Below are positions 1 through 7,080 of a DNA stretch of 8,589 bases, piece by piece. Origin of the DNA: an uncultured Gemella sp. (GTDB taxonomy: Bacteria > Bacillota > Bacilli > Staphylococcales > Gemellaceae); assembly GCA_938038035.1 (NCBI GenBank), contig CALHQV010000076.1:1-8589 (forward strand), written 5' to 3'. A program made the translations under genes and the position numbers. Below the pieces are notes generated by a model. It worked only from the letters and a program-made list of their open reading frames with translations. It searched no databases and was not told the origin of the DNA. The stretch's first letter is position 1. The number at the start of each line of letters is the position of its first letter.

Positions 1-12
1 TATAAATTTAAT

Positions 13-59
13 ATACTTGAAAATTATTATAAATATAATGATTTTTCAAGTATTTTTTT
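13..59 (+). terminator. Candidate plus-strand terminator of a gene off the left edge
   Basis: A perfect 11-bp inverted repeat pairs 13-23 with 43-53. Inside it a smaller 5-bp helix (26-30 with 35-39) closes a 4-nt loop. A run of seven T follows on the plus strand (53-59). On the minus strand no comparable T-run follows the hairpin, so the structure reads best as a rho-independent terminator for a plus-strand gene that ends left of the window and converges on rpsI. The stem is A+T-rich with only two G-C pairs, so it may be weak. Confidence 0.5.
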
Positions 60-130
60 ATATTATAAACAATTATGTTTATTCCTTTTAACCTTAACCC
101 TATAATACTAGTATTTTCAACACTTTATTT

Positions 131-167
131 ATAAAAAAAGACACCAGAGAAAGTTCTCTGATGTCTT
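131..167 (-). terminator. Rho-independent terminator of rplM-rpsI
   Basis: Arms 140-151 and 154-165 form a stem of about 11-12 bp around a very short loop. The stem ends 28 nt past the rpsI stop. In the minus-strand RNA a run of seven U follows (template A at 133-139). The only mismatch seen on the plus strand (C144 with A161) becomes a G-U wobble in the minus-strand RNA, which supports minus-strand use. This closes the ribosomal protein operon. Confidence 0.88.
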
Positions 168-192
168 GACGTAATTTGGTATAAGACCAATA

Positions 193-585
193 TTAACGTT
201 TTGAGAATTGAGGAGCACGTCTCGCACCACGAAGACCGTATTTTTTACGTTCTTTCATACGAGGGTCACGAGTTAGTAATCCTGCTGGTTTTAAGTCTTT
301 ACGGTATTCTGGGTTTACTTCTAGTAAAGCACGTGCAATTCCGTGACGGATTGCTTGAGCTTGTCCTGTGTATCCTCCACCGTTAACGTTAACTAAAACG
401 TCATAGTTACCTGTAGTAGATGTAACTTCTAAAGGTTGCATTAAGTCTAATACTAATGATTCTAATGGTAAGTATTCACGCATTTCTCTGTTGTTGATAA
501 CAACTTTCCCTGTTCCAGGTACTAATCTTACACGTGCTACTGAGCTTTTACGGCGTCCTGTACCGCGATATTCTACTTGTGCCAT
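193..585 (-). CDS. rpsI: 30S ribosomal protein S9 (uS9)
   Basis: This is a full-length (130 aa) bacterial S9, a primary component of the head of the small ribosomal subunit. The family signature is complete: the N-terminal GTGRRKSSVARVRL at residues 8-21, the glycine-rich GGGYTGQAQAIRHGIARAL at 69-87, and the basic tail KYGLRGARRAPQFSKR at 115-130. The terminal SKR is known in the family to reach the P-site tRNA. The start is fixed by a GGAGGA Shine-Dalgarno at 595-600 at suitable spacing. The gene begins 19 nt after the rplM stop, the usual rplM-rpsI pairing in bacteria, and is presumably controlled through the leader upstream of rplM. A strong hairpin terminator follows. Nothing is odd about the protein. 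Confidence 0.98.
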   Translation of the reverse strand: MAQVEYRGTGRRKSSVARVRLVPGTGKVVINNREMREYLPLESLVLDLMQPLEVTSTTGNYDVLVNVNGGGYTGQAQAIRHGIARALLEVNPEYRKDLKPAGLLTRDPRMKERKKYGLRGARRAPQFSKR

Positions 586-604
586 TTAATTATTTCCTCC
601 TATA

Positions 605-1042
605 TTATCCACGTAATTCGTATTTTTCTGGTTTTTGTGCTGCGTGTGGGTGTTCAGCTCCACGGTAAACGTGAAGTTTCATTCCTTGAGCTCTACCTAA
701 AGTATTTTTTGGTAACATACCTTTGATAGATAGTTCTAAAAGTTCTTCTGGATATTTTTCTACCATTAATCCAGCAGTTCTTTCTTTTAACCCACCTGGG
801 TGCATTGTGTGACGACGGTAAATTTTATCAGTTAATTTTTTACCAGTTAACACAATTTTCTCAGCGTTGATAATGATAACATTATCCCCAGTATCGATGT
901 GTGGTGTATAAGTAGGTTTGTGTTTCCCTCTTAAAATTGAAGCTACCTCTGATGATAAGCGACCTAAAGTTTGTCCTTCAGCATCGATTACATACCATTT
1001 TTTTTCTACAGTTGATGGCTTTGCCATATATGTTTGACGCAT
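605..1042 (-). CDS. rplM: 50S ribosomal protein L13 (uL13)
   Basis: This is a complete 145-aa L13, the same length as I recall for the Bacillus subtilis protein, and an early-assembling component of the large subunit. Recognisable blocks are KKWYVIDAEGQTLGRLSSEVA (14-34), LRGKHKPTYTPHIDTGD (37-53), VIIINAEKIVLTGKKLTDKIY (55-75), HPGGLKERTA (81-90), and the C-terminal VYRGAEHPHAAQKPEKYELRG (125-145). An ATG at codon 6 (MAKPS) is an alternative start. The TAGGAGGA at 1051-1058 lies 8 nt from codon 1 but 23 nt from codon 6, so the longer form is preferred. The gene leads a two-gene operon with rpsI. It has its own consensus promoter and a structured 5' leader of the type through which L13 is thought to control its own synthesis. 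Confidence 0.98.
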   Translation of the reverse strand: MRQTYMAKPSTVEKKWYVIDAEGQTLGRLSSEVASILRGKHKPTYTPHIDTGDNVIIINAEKIVLTGKKLTDKIYRRHTMHPGGLKERTAGLMVEKYPEELLELSIKGMLPKNTLGRAQGMKLHVYRGAEHPHAAQKPEKYELRG

Positions 1043-1129
1043 GTCTTTTTTCCTCCTAGATGTTGTTTTTAATCTGTCATAACGACTAAGTTTTCCGGGG
1101 CTTACTCGTGAAGATATATAAACAATATC
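1043..1129 (-). promoter_or_regulatory. L13 autoregulatory leader RNA (5' UTR of rplM)
   Basis: The 5' UTR between the predicted transcription start (about 1129-1130) and the rplM start folds into two nested helices. An outer helix pairs 1120-1129 with 1059-1068 (9 of 10 positions). An inner hairpin pairs 1101-1108 with 1083-1090 (7 of 8 positions, one G-G mismatch) around a 10-nt loop containing CCCCGG. The outer helix begins at the predicted first transcribed base and ends directly against the Shine-Dalgarno at 1051-1058. Firmicutes are known to carry an L13 leader family at this position. I assign it from position, architecture and the look of the CGAGUAAG / CUUAGUCG arms, not from a covariance-model search. 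Folding when L13 is in excess would plausibly reduce ribosome access or transcription of rplM-rpsI. Confidence 0.78.
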
Positions 1130-1136
1130 ATAAGTA

Positions 1137-1165
1137 ATAATACCTTATTTGAAGATAAATGTCAA
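1137..1165 (-). promoter_or_regulatory. Sigma-A promoter of rplM-rpsI
   Basis: On the minus strand a perfect -35 box, TTGACA (1165-1160), is followed by a 17-nt spacer and TATTAT (1142-1137), one base from the -10 consensus. The stretch upstream of the -35 (about 1166-1212) is rich in A-tracts on the minus strand, resembling an UP element. Transcription should start near 1129-1130, exactly where the paired leader begins. The strength fits a ribosomal protein operon. Confidence 0.88.
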
Positions 1166-1214
1166 GATATTTTCTTTACTTTTATATATATTTCTCCATC
1201 TTTTTTTTAGCTCG

Positions 1215-1274
1215 AAAAATTAAAATTAAGGGATACTCTAAAATTTAGTAGTTCTATCTTATTTCACCCTTAAT
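1215..1274 (-). terminator. Candidate terminator of gltX
   Basis: In the minus-strand RNA, AUUAAGGG (1274-1267) pairs perfectly with CCCUUAAU (1232-1225), followed by the U-rich UUUAAUUUUU (1224-1215). The structure begins 29 nt after the gltX stop. The 34-nt loop contains a further small helix around 1235-1252 that would shorten it. It is less compact than the other terminators here, and the downstream rplM promoter makes some readthrough tolerable. Confidence 0.55.
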
Positions 1275-1303
1275 CTTTCGTTATTTCTTTTCTTATATTT
1301 ATA

Positions 1304-2767
1304 TTATTTAATTGTTTCTAATGCAGCTTTTACTCTAGCAGCTACACGTTCTTTACCAAGTAACTCTAAACTCGTGTTTAATTCTGGACCGTGCATTGAT
1401 CCTGTTGAAGCGATACGGATTGGCATAAATAAGTTTTTACCTTTAACTCCTGTATCTTTTTGAATCGCTTTAATTAAAGCTTTGATGTTATCAGCTGTGA
1501 ACTCTTCTACTTCTTCAACTTTTGTTAAGAAATCTTCGAATACTGTTGCTGTAGTTTCTTGTTTTAAGATTTCTAATTCTTCTTCATCAAATTTAACATC
1601 TTCAACAAAGAATTGTTTTGTTAACTCAACGATTTCAGCTCCGTAACTCATTTGTGGTTGGTATAATGAAATTAATTTTTCAAACCATGCTTTATTAGCT
1701 TCTACCTCTTCAGCTGTTGCTACACCTTCTTTAATGAAGAATGGTAATGATAAGTCTACGATTCTTTCTAAAGGTTGAGCTTTGATGTATTGGTTGTTAA
1801 TCCAAGTAAGTTTATTGTTATCGAAGAACGCAGGTGATTTACTTAGACGTTTTTCATCGAAGATTTTAACAAATTCTTCTTTAGAGAAGATTTCTTGTTC
1901 ACCTTCTGGAGACCATCCTAGTAAAGCGATGAAGTTAAATAATGCTTCTGGAAGGTATCCTAATTCGTCATATTGTTCGATAAATTGGATGATACTTTCA
2001 TCACGTTTAGATAATTTTTTCTTGTTCTCATTTACGATTAAAGTCATGTGACCAAATCTTGGTGGTTCAAATCCTAATGCTTCATACACAACAAGTTGTT
2101 TTGGCGTATTAGAAACATGGTCATCCCCACGTAATACGTGAGAAATTTTCATTAAGTAATCATCAATGACAACTGCGAAGTTGTATGTTGCTACTCCATC
2201 ATTTTTAATGATTACAAAATCTCCAAAGTCATGTCCTTCGAATGATAATTCACCTTTAACCATATCATCAAATTTGTATGTTCTGTCTTGAGGAACACGG
2301 ATACGAATAGCAGGTTTTCTACCTTCTTTTTCAAAAGCTTCTTGCTCTTCTTTTGTTAAGTTAGCGTGTTTTCCACTGTAGCGCGGTGGTAATCCGTTAG
2401 CAATCTGCTCTTCTCTTTCAGCTTCTAATTCTTCAGCTGTCATGTAGCATTTATATGCTTTATCTTCTGCGATAAGTTGATCAGCGTATTTTTGATAAAT
2501 ATCGATTCTCTCAGATTGACGGTATGGCCCGAATTCTTTTTCTTTTCCAATACCTTCATCATAATCTAAACCTAACCAGTTCATGTATTTAAGCTGACTA
2601 CGTTCACCTTCTTCTTTGTTACGTTTGAAATCCGTATCTTCAATTCTTAATACGAAATCTCCACCGTTGTGTTTAGCAAAAAGGTAATTAAATAATGCAG
2701 TTCTTGCATTACCGATATGTAAATTTCCTGTTGGAGATGGTGCATATCTTACTCTTACTTTTGTCAT
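1304..2767 (-). CDS. gltX: Glutamate--tRNA ligase (GluRS)
   Basis: This cytoplasmic class I aminoacyl-tRNA synthetase activates glutamate with ATP and loads it on tRNA-Glu. At 487 aa it is full length. The class I nucleotide-binding motif is PSPTGNLHIGNAR (10-22, HIGH equivalent HIGN at 17-20) and the KMSKS equivalent is KLSKR (251-255). The Rossmann core includes GGDFVLRIEDTD (35-46) and VLRGDDHVSNTPKQ (211-224). The helical anticodon-binding region fills the C-terminal 150-170 residues. The start is supported by AGGAGA at 2773-2778, 5 nt from the ATG. In Bacilli this enzyme is usually non-discriminating, also making Glu-tRNA-Gln for GatCAB amidation; that is family knowledge not testable here. 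The gene stands alone with its own promoter, unlike the gltX-cysE-cysS cluster of B. subtilis. Confidence 0.98.
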   Translation of the reverse strand: MTKVRVRYAPSPTGNLHIGNARTALFNYLFAKHNGGDFVLRIEDTDFKRNKEEGERSQLKYMNWLGLDYDEGIGKEKEFGPYRQSERIDIYQKYADQLIAEDKAYKCYMTAEELEAEREEQIANGLPPRYSGKHANLTKEEQEAFEKEGRKPAIRIRVPQDRTYKFDDMVKGELSFEGHDFGDFVIIKNDGVATYNFAVVIDDYLMKISHVLRGDDHVSNTPKQLVVYEALGFEPPRFGHMTLIVNENKKKLSKRDESIIQFIEQYDELGYLPEALFNFIALLGWSPEGEQEIFSKEEFVKIFDEKRLSKSPAFFDNNKLTWINNQYIKAQPLERIVDLSLPFFIKEGVATAEEVEANKAWFEKLISLYQPQMSYGAEIVELTKQFFVEDVKFDEEELEILKQETTATVFEDFLTKVEEVEEFTADNIKALIKAIQKDTGVKGKNLFMPIRIASTGSMHGPELNTSLELLGKERVAARVKAALETIK

Positions 2768-2811
2768 AGTTATCTCCTTTTTTATTATTCAATAAATTAT
2801 AATACTAAAAT

Positions 2812-2841
2812 ATTATATCACAAACTATATTGATATTTCAA
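2812..2841 (-). promoter_or_regulatory. Extended -10 promoter of gltX
   Basis: The minus strand shows TTGAAA (2841-2836), an 18-nt spacer, and a perfect TATAAT (2817-2812). TGA sits directly before it (2820-2818), which makes an extended -10 element (TGnTATAAT). The predicted start near 2805 leaves a 5' UTR of only about 38 nt. That is too short for a T-box riboswitch, the usual control of many Firmicute synthetase genes, so regulation is likely simple or constitutive. Confidence 0.8.
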
Positions 2842-2924
2842 CGAAAGTTAAATATTTCAAACAGAATTGATACTTTAATTTTATTATTTCTATGACAAAT
2901 CTATTAATTAACCGTTTATTTTTA

Positions 2925-2963
2925 AAAAATGACTGTCTAATTAAACCATTGCTAGACTTTTTT
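2925..2963. terminator. Possible second, bidirectional terminator-like hairpin
   Basis: GTCTA (2935-2939) and TAGAC (2953-2957) form a short helix around a 13-nt loop. It is flanked by six A on the left (2924-2929) and six T on the right (2958-2963), so the structure would carry a U-run on either strand. The helix is only 5 bp before a 5-nt bulge. It lies downstream of the better terminator of the acpS-to-oatA operon and may act as a backup. It is weak evidence on its own. Confidence 0.3.
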
Positions 2964-2984
2964 CATGCCCTAGATTTATTATAC

Positions 2985-3030
2985 AACCAAAATAAAGAAC
3001 TAAATAGCATTTCCTACTACTTAGTTCTCT
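2985..3030 (-). terminator. Terminator of the acpS-alr-tex-oatA operon
   Basis: Arms 2996-3007 and 3017-3028 form a 12-bp stem around a 9-nt loop, extendable by two more pairs (2994-2995 with 3029-3030). The two plus-strand A-C mismatches (3004/3020 and 2995/3029) become U-G wobbles in the minus-strand RNA, which argues for minus-strand function. The stem starts about 10 nt after the stop of the last gene and is followed by a U-rich stretch (UUAUUUUGGUU, 2995-2985) that is not a pure U-run. Confidence 0.75.
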
Positions 3031-3039
3031 GTATTATTT

Positions 3040-4899
3040 TTAATTTGTTTTAATTTCCACTGGGCGTTTTAAGTTTTTCTCTATTAATGTTACCATTTCA
3101 GCTATACCAGCTTGATTTAAGTGTACTCTATCTGGCTCAAATAAATCTTTAGTACTATTTGCTACTGAATACCAGTCAATAAGTTTAACATTTGAATGTT
3201 TTTCTTGTGTTTCTTTTAATGCTATATTTACTGTTTTTTCCCAAGCTCTTGGTACTTTAATATTGACGAAGTAAATATCTGCTTTATCAAATTCTTTTAC
3301 TAATTCTTCAATTTGACTTTCTGTAAATGGACCATTAGTTCCTAACTGGAAGATTATCGCTGAATTTTCATTATTGTATTTAGAATAGTTTTTCGCCTCT
3401 TCTACTGCTACATATAATTGACGACCAATTTTACCATCGATAACAGCTCCTGGATATAGTTCTTGGAATTTTTCTCCAATGTCTACAGTTAATGAATCAC
3501 CCATAACTAGTACTGAACTATATTTTTTATCAGAATTATTTTTATCTTCTTTATTATCTTTGTTATCTTTGTTAGAGTCACTAGATTTTTCTTGGTTATT
3601 ATCTTTATTGTTTCCATTATTTACAAACTGGGTTTCTTTATTGGCTTCCATCTCTTTTACAAAAGCTGTAGAAATAAATGGAACACTTTTTCCGAAAATA
3701 CCCATTAAGAATAATATTGAAACTAGTCCAACAATAGCTGCATAGACTTTTCTAGATTTTCTAGGACGTTTTTTCAGTTTTTTGAATATAACATTTATGT
3801 AGTTTTTAAATCCTAATTTTCTAATTGGAGTTTCTACAAATACATAACTAGCTGTAGCTAAAATAAATGTCAGAATTACGCGTAATACTACAAAGATAAT
3901 ATTAGGATTTCCTATTTCTGATACCGGTGTTGTTAGCACTAACACTGGAAAATGCCATAAGTATAAACTGTATGATATCTTACCGATAAACACTACGGGT
4001 TTAAATGATAATAATTTTGACATTAGTGTATGTTGTTTCCCACTACTAATTATAACTATTAACCCTAATATAGCTACTAATAGGAAACCACCTCTATATA
4101 GCCACGTGTTATATTCAGATGTATAAATCATTACTGTTATTAATGTAGCGATAGATGCTAATGAAACCACACTGTATATCATGTTCTGTTGCTGAGTTAC
4201 CTTATCATGTAATCTCTCCATTGGATATAAGATTGCTCCTACTACTCCTACAAGTAAGGAAAATGCTCGAGTATCAGTACCGAAATATATTCTACTGATA
4301 TTATTTATATCAAATAAAAGTATATGCGCTATTAATGATACTAATATCAATCCTAGAACAACATATAAAAAGTTCTTATTTAATTTATATGTTCCATCTT
4401 TTGATTTTTTCTTTCTATTAACTAATAAGAAAAGCAATGGAAAAACCATATAAAATTGCTCTTCTATTGCTAAAGACCAAAGATGTTTGAACGGGCTTTG
4501 TGCACCAAAACTATCAAAATAATCTAGTTTATGGAAAATATACCACCAGTTACTTGAATATATATAACCAAATATAGCATCAAGGTGACTCTTACGAAGT
4601 AGTACTTCATTGAAAAGTACCATTACTACTAATCCAACTGTTATCATAAAGTAAACAGCTGGTAACAGACGTCTAGCCCTTCTGATATAGAAATTATATA
4701 AATTTAAGCTACCAGTTTTTCTATATTCTTTAATAATTAATGAACTAATTAAATATCCCGATAATACAAAAAATAGATCTACTCCTAAAAATCCACCCGG
4801 TAGGTAATTTACATCAACGTGATAAATAATAACGGCTAAAACAGCCAATGCCCTCAAGCTATCTATACTTGGAAGGTATTTTGATTTGTTATTACTCAT
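3040..4899 (-). CDS. oatA: OatA-like peptidoglycan O-acetyltransferase (acyltransferase 3 plus SGNH domains)
   Basis: This 619-aa two-domain membrane protein probably transfers acetyl groups to the C6 hydroxyl of N-acetylmuramic acid, giving lysozyme resistance. The N-terminal acyltransferase-3 domain (about 10-405) has roughly 10-11 hydrophobic segments and the family motifs YHVD (His27), RRARRLLP (73-80), KHLWSLAIEEQFY (138-150) and YLWHFP (313-318). A strongly hydrophilic N/K/D/E/S-rich linker (about 420-459) leads to an extracellular SGNH esterase-fold domain. That domain carries GDSL (467-470, nucleophile Ser469), GTNG (520-523), and the D590-R-V-H593 pair completing the triad, so it looks active. 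Length matches S. aureus OatA (about 600 aa). The start has AGGAGGT at 4904-4910, directly after the tex stop, so translation is probably coupled to tex. Other polysaccharide or teichoic acid O-acylation is possible; MurNAc is inferred from family resemblance. Confidence 0.88.
   Translation of the reverse strand: MSNNKSKYLPSIDSLRALAVLAVIIYHVDVNYLPGGFLGVDLFFVLSGYLISSLIIKEYRKTGSLNLYNFYIRRARRLLPAVYFMITVGLVVMVLFNEVLLRKSHLDAIFGYIYSSNWWYIFHKLDYFDSFGAQSPFKHLWSLAIEEQFYMVFPLLFLLVNRKKKSKDGTYKLNKNFLYVVLGLILVSLIAHILLFDINNISRIYFGTDTRAFSLLVGVVGAILYPMERLHDKVTQQQNMIYSVVSLASIATLITVMIYTSEYNTWLYRGGFLLVAILGLIVIISSGKQHTLMSKLLSFKPVVFIGKISYSLYLWHFPVLVLTTPVSEIGNPNIIFVVLRVILTFILATASYVFVETPIRKLGFKNYINVIFKKLKKRPRKSRKVYAAIVGLVSILFLMGIFGKSVPFISTAFVKEMEANKETQFVNNGNNKDNNQEKSSDSNKDNKDNKEDKNNSDKKYSSVLVMGDSLTVDIGEKFQELYPGAVIDGKIGRQLYVAVEEAKNYSKYNNENSAIIFQLGTNGPFTESQIEELVKEFDKADIYFVNIKVPRAWEKTVNIALKETQEKHSNVKLIDWYSVANSTKDLFEPDRVHLNQAGIAEMVTLIEKNLKRPVEIKTN
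3554..3571. repeat. Short in-frame tandem repeat in the oatA linker
   Basis: Two perfect head-to-tail copies of a 9-nt unit (TTATCTTTG on the plus strand, 3554-3562 and 3563-3571), with degenerate copies on the left, encode Lys/Asp/Asn-type tripeptides in the hydrophilic linker between the membrane and SGNH domains. Because the unit is a multiple of three, copy-number changes would lengthen or shorten the linker without a frameshift. Confidence 0.6.
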
Positions 4900-4903
4900 T
4901 TTT

Positions 4904-4910
4904 ACCTCCT
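4904..4910 (-). promoter_or_regulatory. oatA Shine-Dalgarno abutting the tex stop codon
   Basis: AGGAGGT lies directly after the tex TAA (4913-4911), 4 nt before the oatA ATG. Ribosomes finishing tex would sit over this site, which suggests translational coupling. It also argues that the gene has no promoter of its own in the 11-nt gap. Confidence 0.85.
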
Positions 4911-7079
4911 TTAATCTTTAAACATCGCTAGTGCAACACGTCCTCGTTCTTTGTCTATGTCTATTACATAAACATCAACAATTTGTCCTACACTTAGTAC
5001 GTCTAATGGATTTTTAATATAATTTTTACTAATTTTCGAAATATGTACCATCGCATCTTGTTTTAAACCGATGTCGATAAATGCTCCAAACTGTGTAATA
5101 TTTCTAACAGTACCTGCCAATTTAACACCAATCTGAAGATCATCTATAGTTAGAATATCAGATTTTAACAATGGCTTAGCGAATGATTCACGTTCATCTC
5201 GCAGAGGTTGTTTTAAATCTTTGATTATATCTTCTAACGTTTCAAGACCGACACCAATTTTTTCTGCTAGAGCTTTTTTATCTACACCGTCTATTGTAGT
5301 AGCAAACTCTTCTGTTCCTACTTCTTTAGTTGACAGTTTTAACTCTTTTAGTAAATTCTCTGCTGCTTTATAACTTTCTGGGTGAATACCTGTAGCATCG
5401 AAAATATTTTTACTATCAGGTATTCTAAAGAATCCTACACATTGTTCAAAAGTCTTTTTACCAAGTCTTGGTACTTTAGCTATTTCTTTAATTGTTTCTA
5501 TTTTTCCATTTTCTTGACGATACGCTACGATATTTTTAGCGATTTGTTTATTAACACCTGAAACATATGATAATAATGATACAGATGCCGTATTAACATT
5601 TACCCCTACTTTGTTAACCGCAGTTTCTACTACGAAAGTAAGCTCTTTTTCTAAAAACTTAGGAGTAATATCGTGTTGGTATTGACCTACACCGATTGAT
5701 TTAGGGTCAATTTTTACAAGTTCACTTAGTGGATCTTGAATACGTCGTGCTATTGATACAGCACTTCTTTCTTCTACATTGAAGTCTGGGAATTCTTCAC
5801 GTGCTACTTCACTAGCTGAGTACACACTAGCTCCCGCTTCATTTACGATAACATAGTCAATTTTCAATCCCGCTTCTTTTAAGTTATCTACTACAAATTT
5901 CTCAGTTTCACGAGAAGCAGTACCATTACCGATAGCTATTAAATTAATATTGTGTTTATTAATAAATTTAACTAAATCTTTTTTGGATTTTTCTTGCTTA
6001 TCTGCTGAAGCTGGTTTATGCGGATAGATTACCATTTTATCTATAAAATTACCATATTCATCAACTATTGCCATCTTACAACCTGTTCTAAATGCAGGGT
6101 CTATTCCTAAAACTTTTTTGTTTTTAAGCGGACTTTGCATTAATAGTTGTTTTAAATTTTCTGAGAAAATGACAACAGAATCTTCCTCAGCTTTTTTCGT
6201 TAAATCACTACGAATCTCTCTTTCAATTGATGGATAGATTAATCTCTTCATACTATCTGCGATACATTCTAGAAGCAAGTTGCTAATCGCTGTTGGACGA
6301 TTTTTCGTTAATCCTCGTAGTATATAACTGTGTAATCTATCTTTATCATTTTCGATACTTACACGAATTATTCCTTCTTTTTCCGCTCTATTTAGAGCAA
6401 GAATTCTGTGTGAAGCAATTTTCGAAATTTGTTCTCCAAACTCATAGTAGTTTTTATAAGTAGCATTTTCGTCTTTTTCTTCTCCACCTTTTTTAAGTAC
6501 TGAAGTAATTTGACCAAATTTTCTAGTATTTTCAAGTACATATTCACGATATTTTGCACTATCAGAAATATTTTCTGCGATAATATCTAATGCATAGTTA
6601 ATTGCTTCTTCAGCCGTATTAACCTCTTTTTCAGCATTTATATACTTAGCAGCTTCTTTATTCAAATCTTCTAAAGATTTTGGAAGTTTCAATATATAAT
6701 CAGCTAGTTTTTCTAATCCTTTTTCTTTAGCTATCGTAGCCTTAGTACGTTTTTTCTCTTTAAAAGGGCGATATAGATCTTCTACCCTTTGTAATTTTTC
6801 TTGAGCTAAAATATCTTTTTTTAGTTCATCAGTAAGTAATCCTTTTTCTGAAATTAATCTAATTACCTCTTCTTTTCTTTCTTCAAGTGATTTTAAATAA
6901 TTAAATTCATCTTGAATTTGTTTAATAGCAACTTCATCTAGAGAATTTGTTAATTCTTTTCTATACCTTGCGATAAAAGCAATTGTATTTCCTTCTTCTA
7001 ATAAGTTTAATACATTTACTATATACTTATCTTGTATTTTTAACTTAGTTGCTAAGTTTTTTGTTATTTTCTCGTACAT
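4911..7079 (-). CDS. tex: Tex-family RNA-binding transcription accessory protein (S1 domain)
   Basis: This is a full-length (722 aa) Tex protein, the bacterial relative of eukaryotic Spt6, a nucleic-acid-binding factor linked to transcription and to toxin or stress phenotypes in several pathogens. Domains in order: an N-terminal helical region with IAFIARYRKELT (33-44) and RVEDLYRPFKEKKRTKA (98-114); a YqgF/RNase H-like fold with VLGIDPAFRTGCKMAIVD (323-340), IAIGNGTASRETE (381-393) and VNEAGASVYSAS (412-423); helix-hairpin-helix repeats (about 494-552, NVNTASVSLLSYVSGVN); and a C-terminal S1 domain (about 648-720, GTVRNITQFGAFIDIGLKQDAMVHIS). The start has GGAG (7087-7090) inside the last codons of alr, 7 nt from the ATG, and one base separates it from the alr stop. 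In B. subtilis and S. aureus tex lies downstream of the sigB locus; here it follows alr directly. Confidence 0.95.
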   Translation of the reverse strand: MYEKITKNLATKLKIQDKYIVNVLNLLEEGNTIAFIARYRKELTNSLDEVAIKQIQDEFNYLKSLEERKEEVIRLISEKGLLTDELKKDILAQEKLQRVEDLYRPFKEKKRTKATIAKEKGLEKLADYILKLPKSLEDLNKEAAKYINAEKEVNTAEEAINYALDIIAENISDSAKYREYVLENTRKFGQITSVLKKGGEEKDENATYKNYYEFGEQISKIASHRILALNRAEKEGIIRVSIENDKDRLHSYILRGLTKNRPTAISNLLLECIADSMKRLIYPSIEREIRSDLTKKAEEDSVVIFSENLKQLLMQSPLKNKKVLGIDPAFRTGCKMAIVDEYGNFIDKMVIYPHKPASADKQEKSKKDLVKFINKHNINLIAIGNGTASRETEKFVVDNLKEAGLKIDYVIVNEAGASVYSASEVAREEFPDFNVEERSAVSIARRIQDPLSELVKIDPKSIGVGQYQHDITPKFLEKELTFVVETAVNKVGVNVNTASVSLLSYVSGVNKQIAKNIVAYRQENGKIETIKEIAKVPRLGKKTFEQCVGFFRIPDSKNIFDATGIHPESYKAAENLLKELKLSTKEVGTEEFATTIDGVDKKALAEKIGVGLETLEDIIKDLKQPLRDERESFAKPLLKSDILTIDDLQIGVKLAGTVRNITQFGAFIDIGLKQDAMVHISKISKNYIKNPLDVLSVGQIVDVYVIDIDKERGRVALAMFKD

Positions 7080-7080
7080 T

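Noticed and set aside
101..106. Plus-strand TATAAT as a promoter
   Set aside because: No credible -35 box at the right distance, and it would only transcribe antisense into the rpsI terminator.
104..115. Perfect 12-bp palindrome AATACTAGTATT
   Set aside because: It is a single short palindrome between two terminators with no second copy or adjacent promoter to make it an operator; chance is likely in A+T-rich DNA.
201..386. Plus-strand open frame of 61 codons
   Set aside because: It lies wholly inside rpsI, which is an unmistakable S9 gene; no homology or Shine-Dalgarno supports it.
1025..1027. Alternative rplM start at codon 6 (MAKPS)
   Set aside because: The strong Shine-Dalgarno is 8 nt from the upstream ATG and 23 nt from this one, and the longer form matches the usual 145-aa family length.
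1782..2051. Plus-strand open frame of 89 codons
   Set aside because: It is antisense to the conserved middle of gltX, with serine/leucine-rich composition typical of a shadow frame.
2768..3039. T-box riboswitch upstream of gltX
   Set aside because: No T-box-like conserved segment is visible on the minus strand, and the promoter lies too close to the start codon.
3479..3745. Plus-strand open frame of 88 codons
   Set aside because: It is antisense to the oatA linker; its LLSLLSLL pattern is just the reverse complement of the Asn/Lys/Asp repeat codons.
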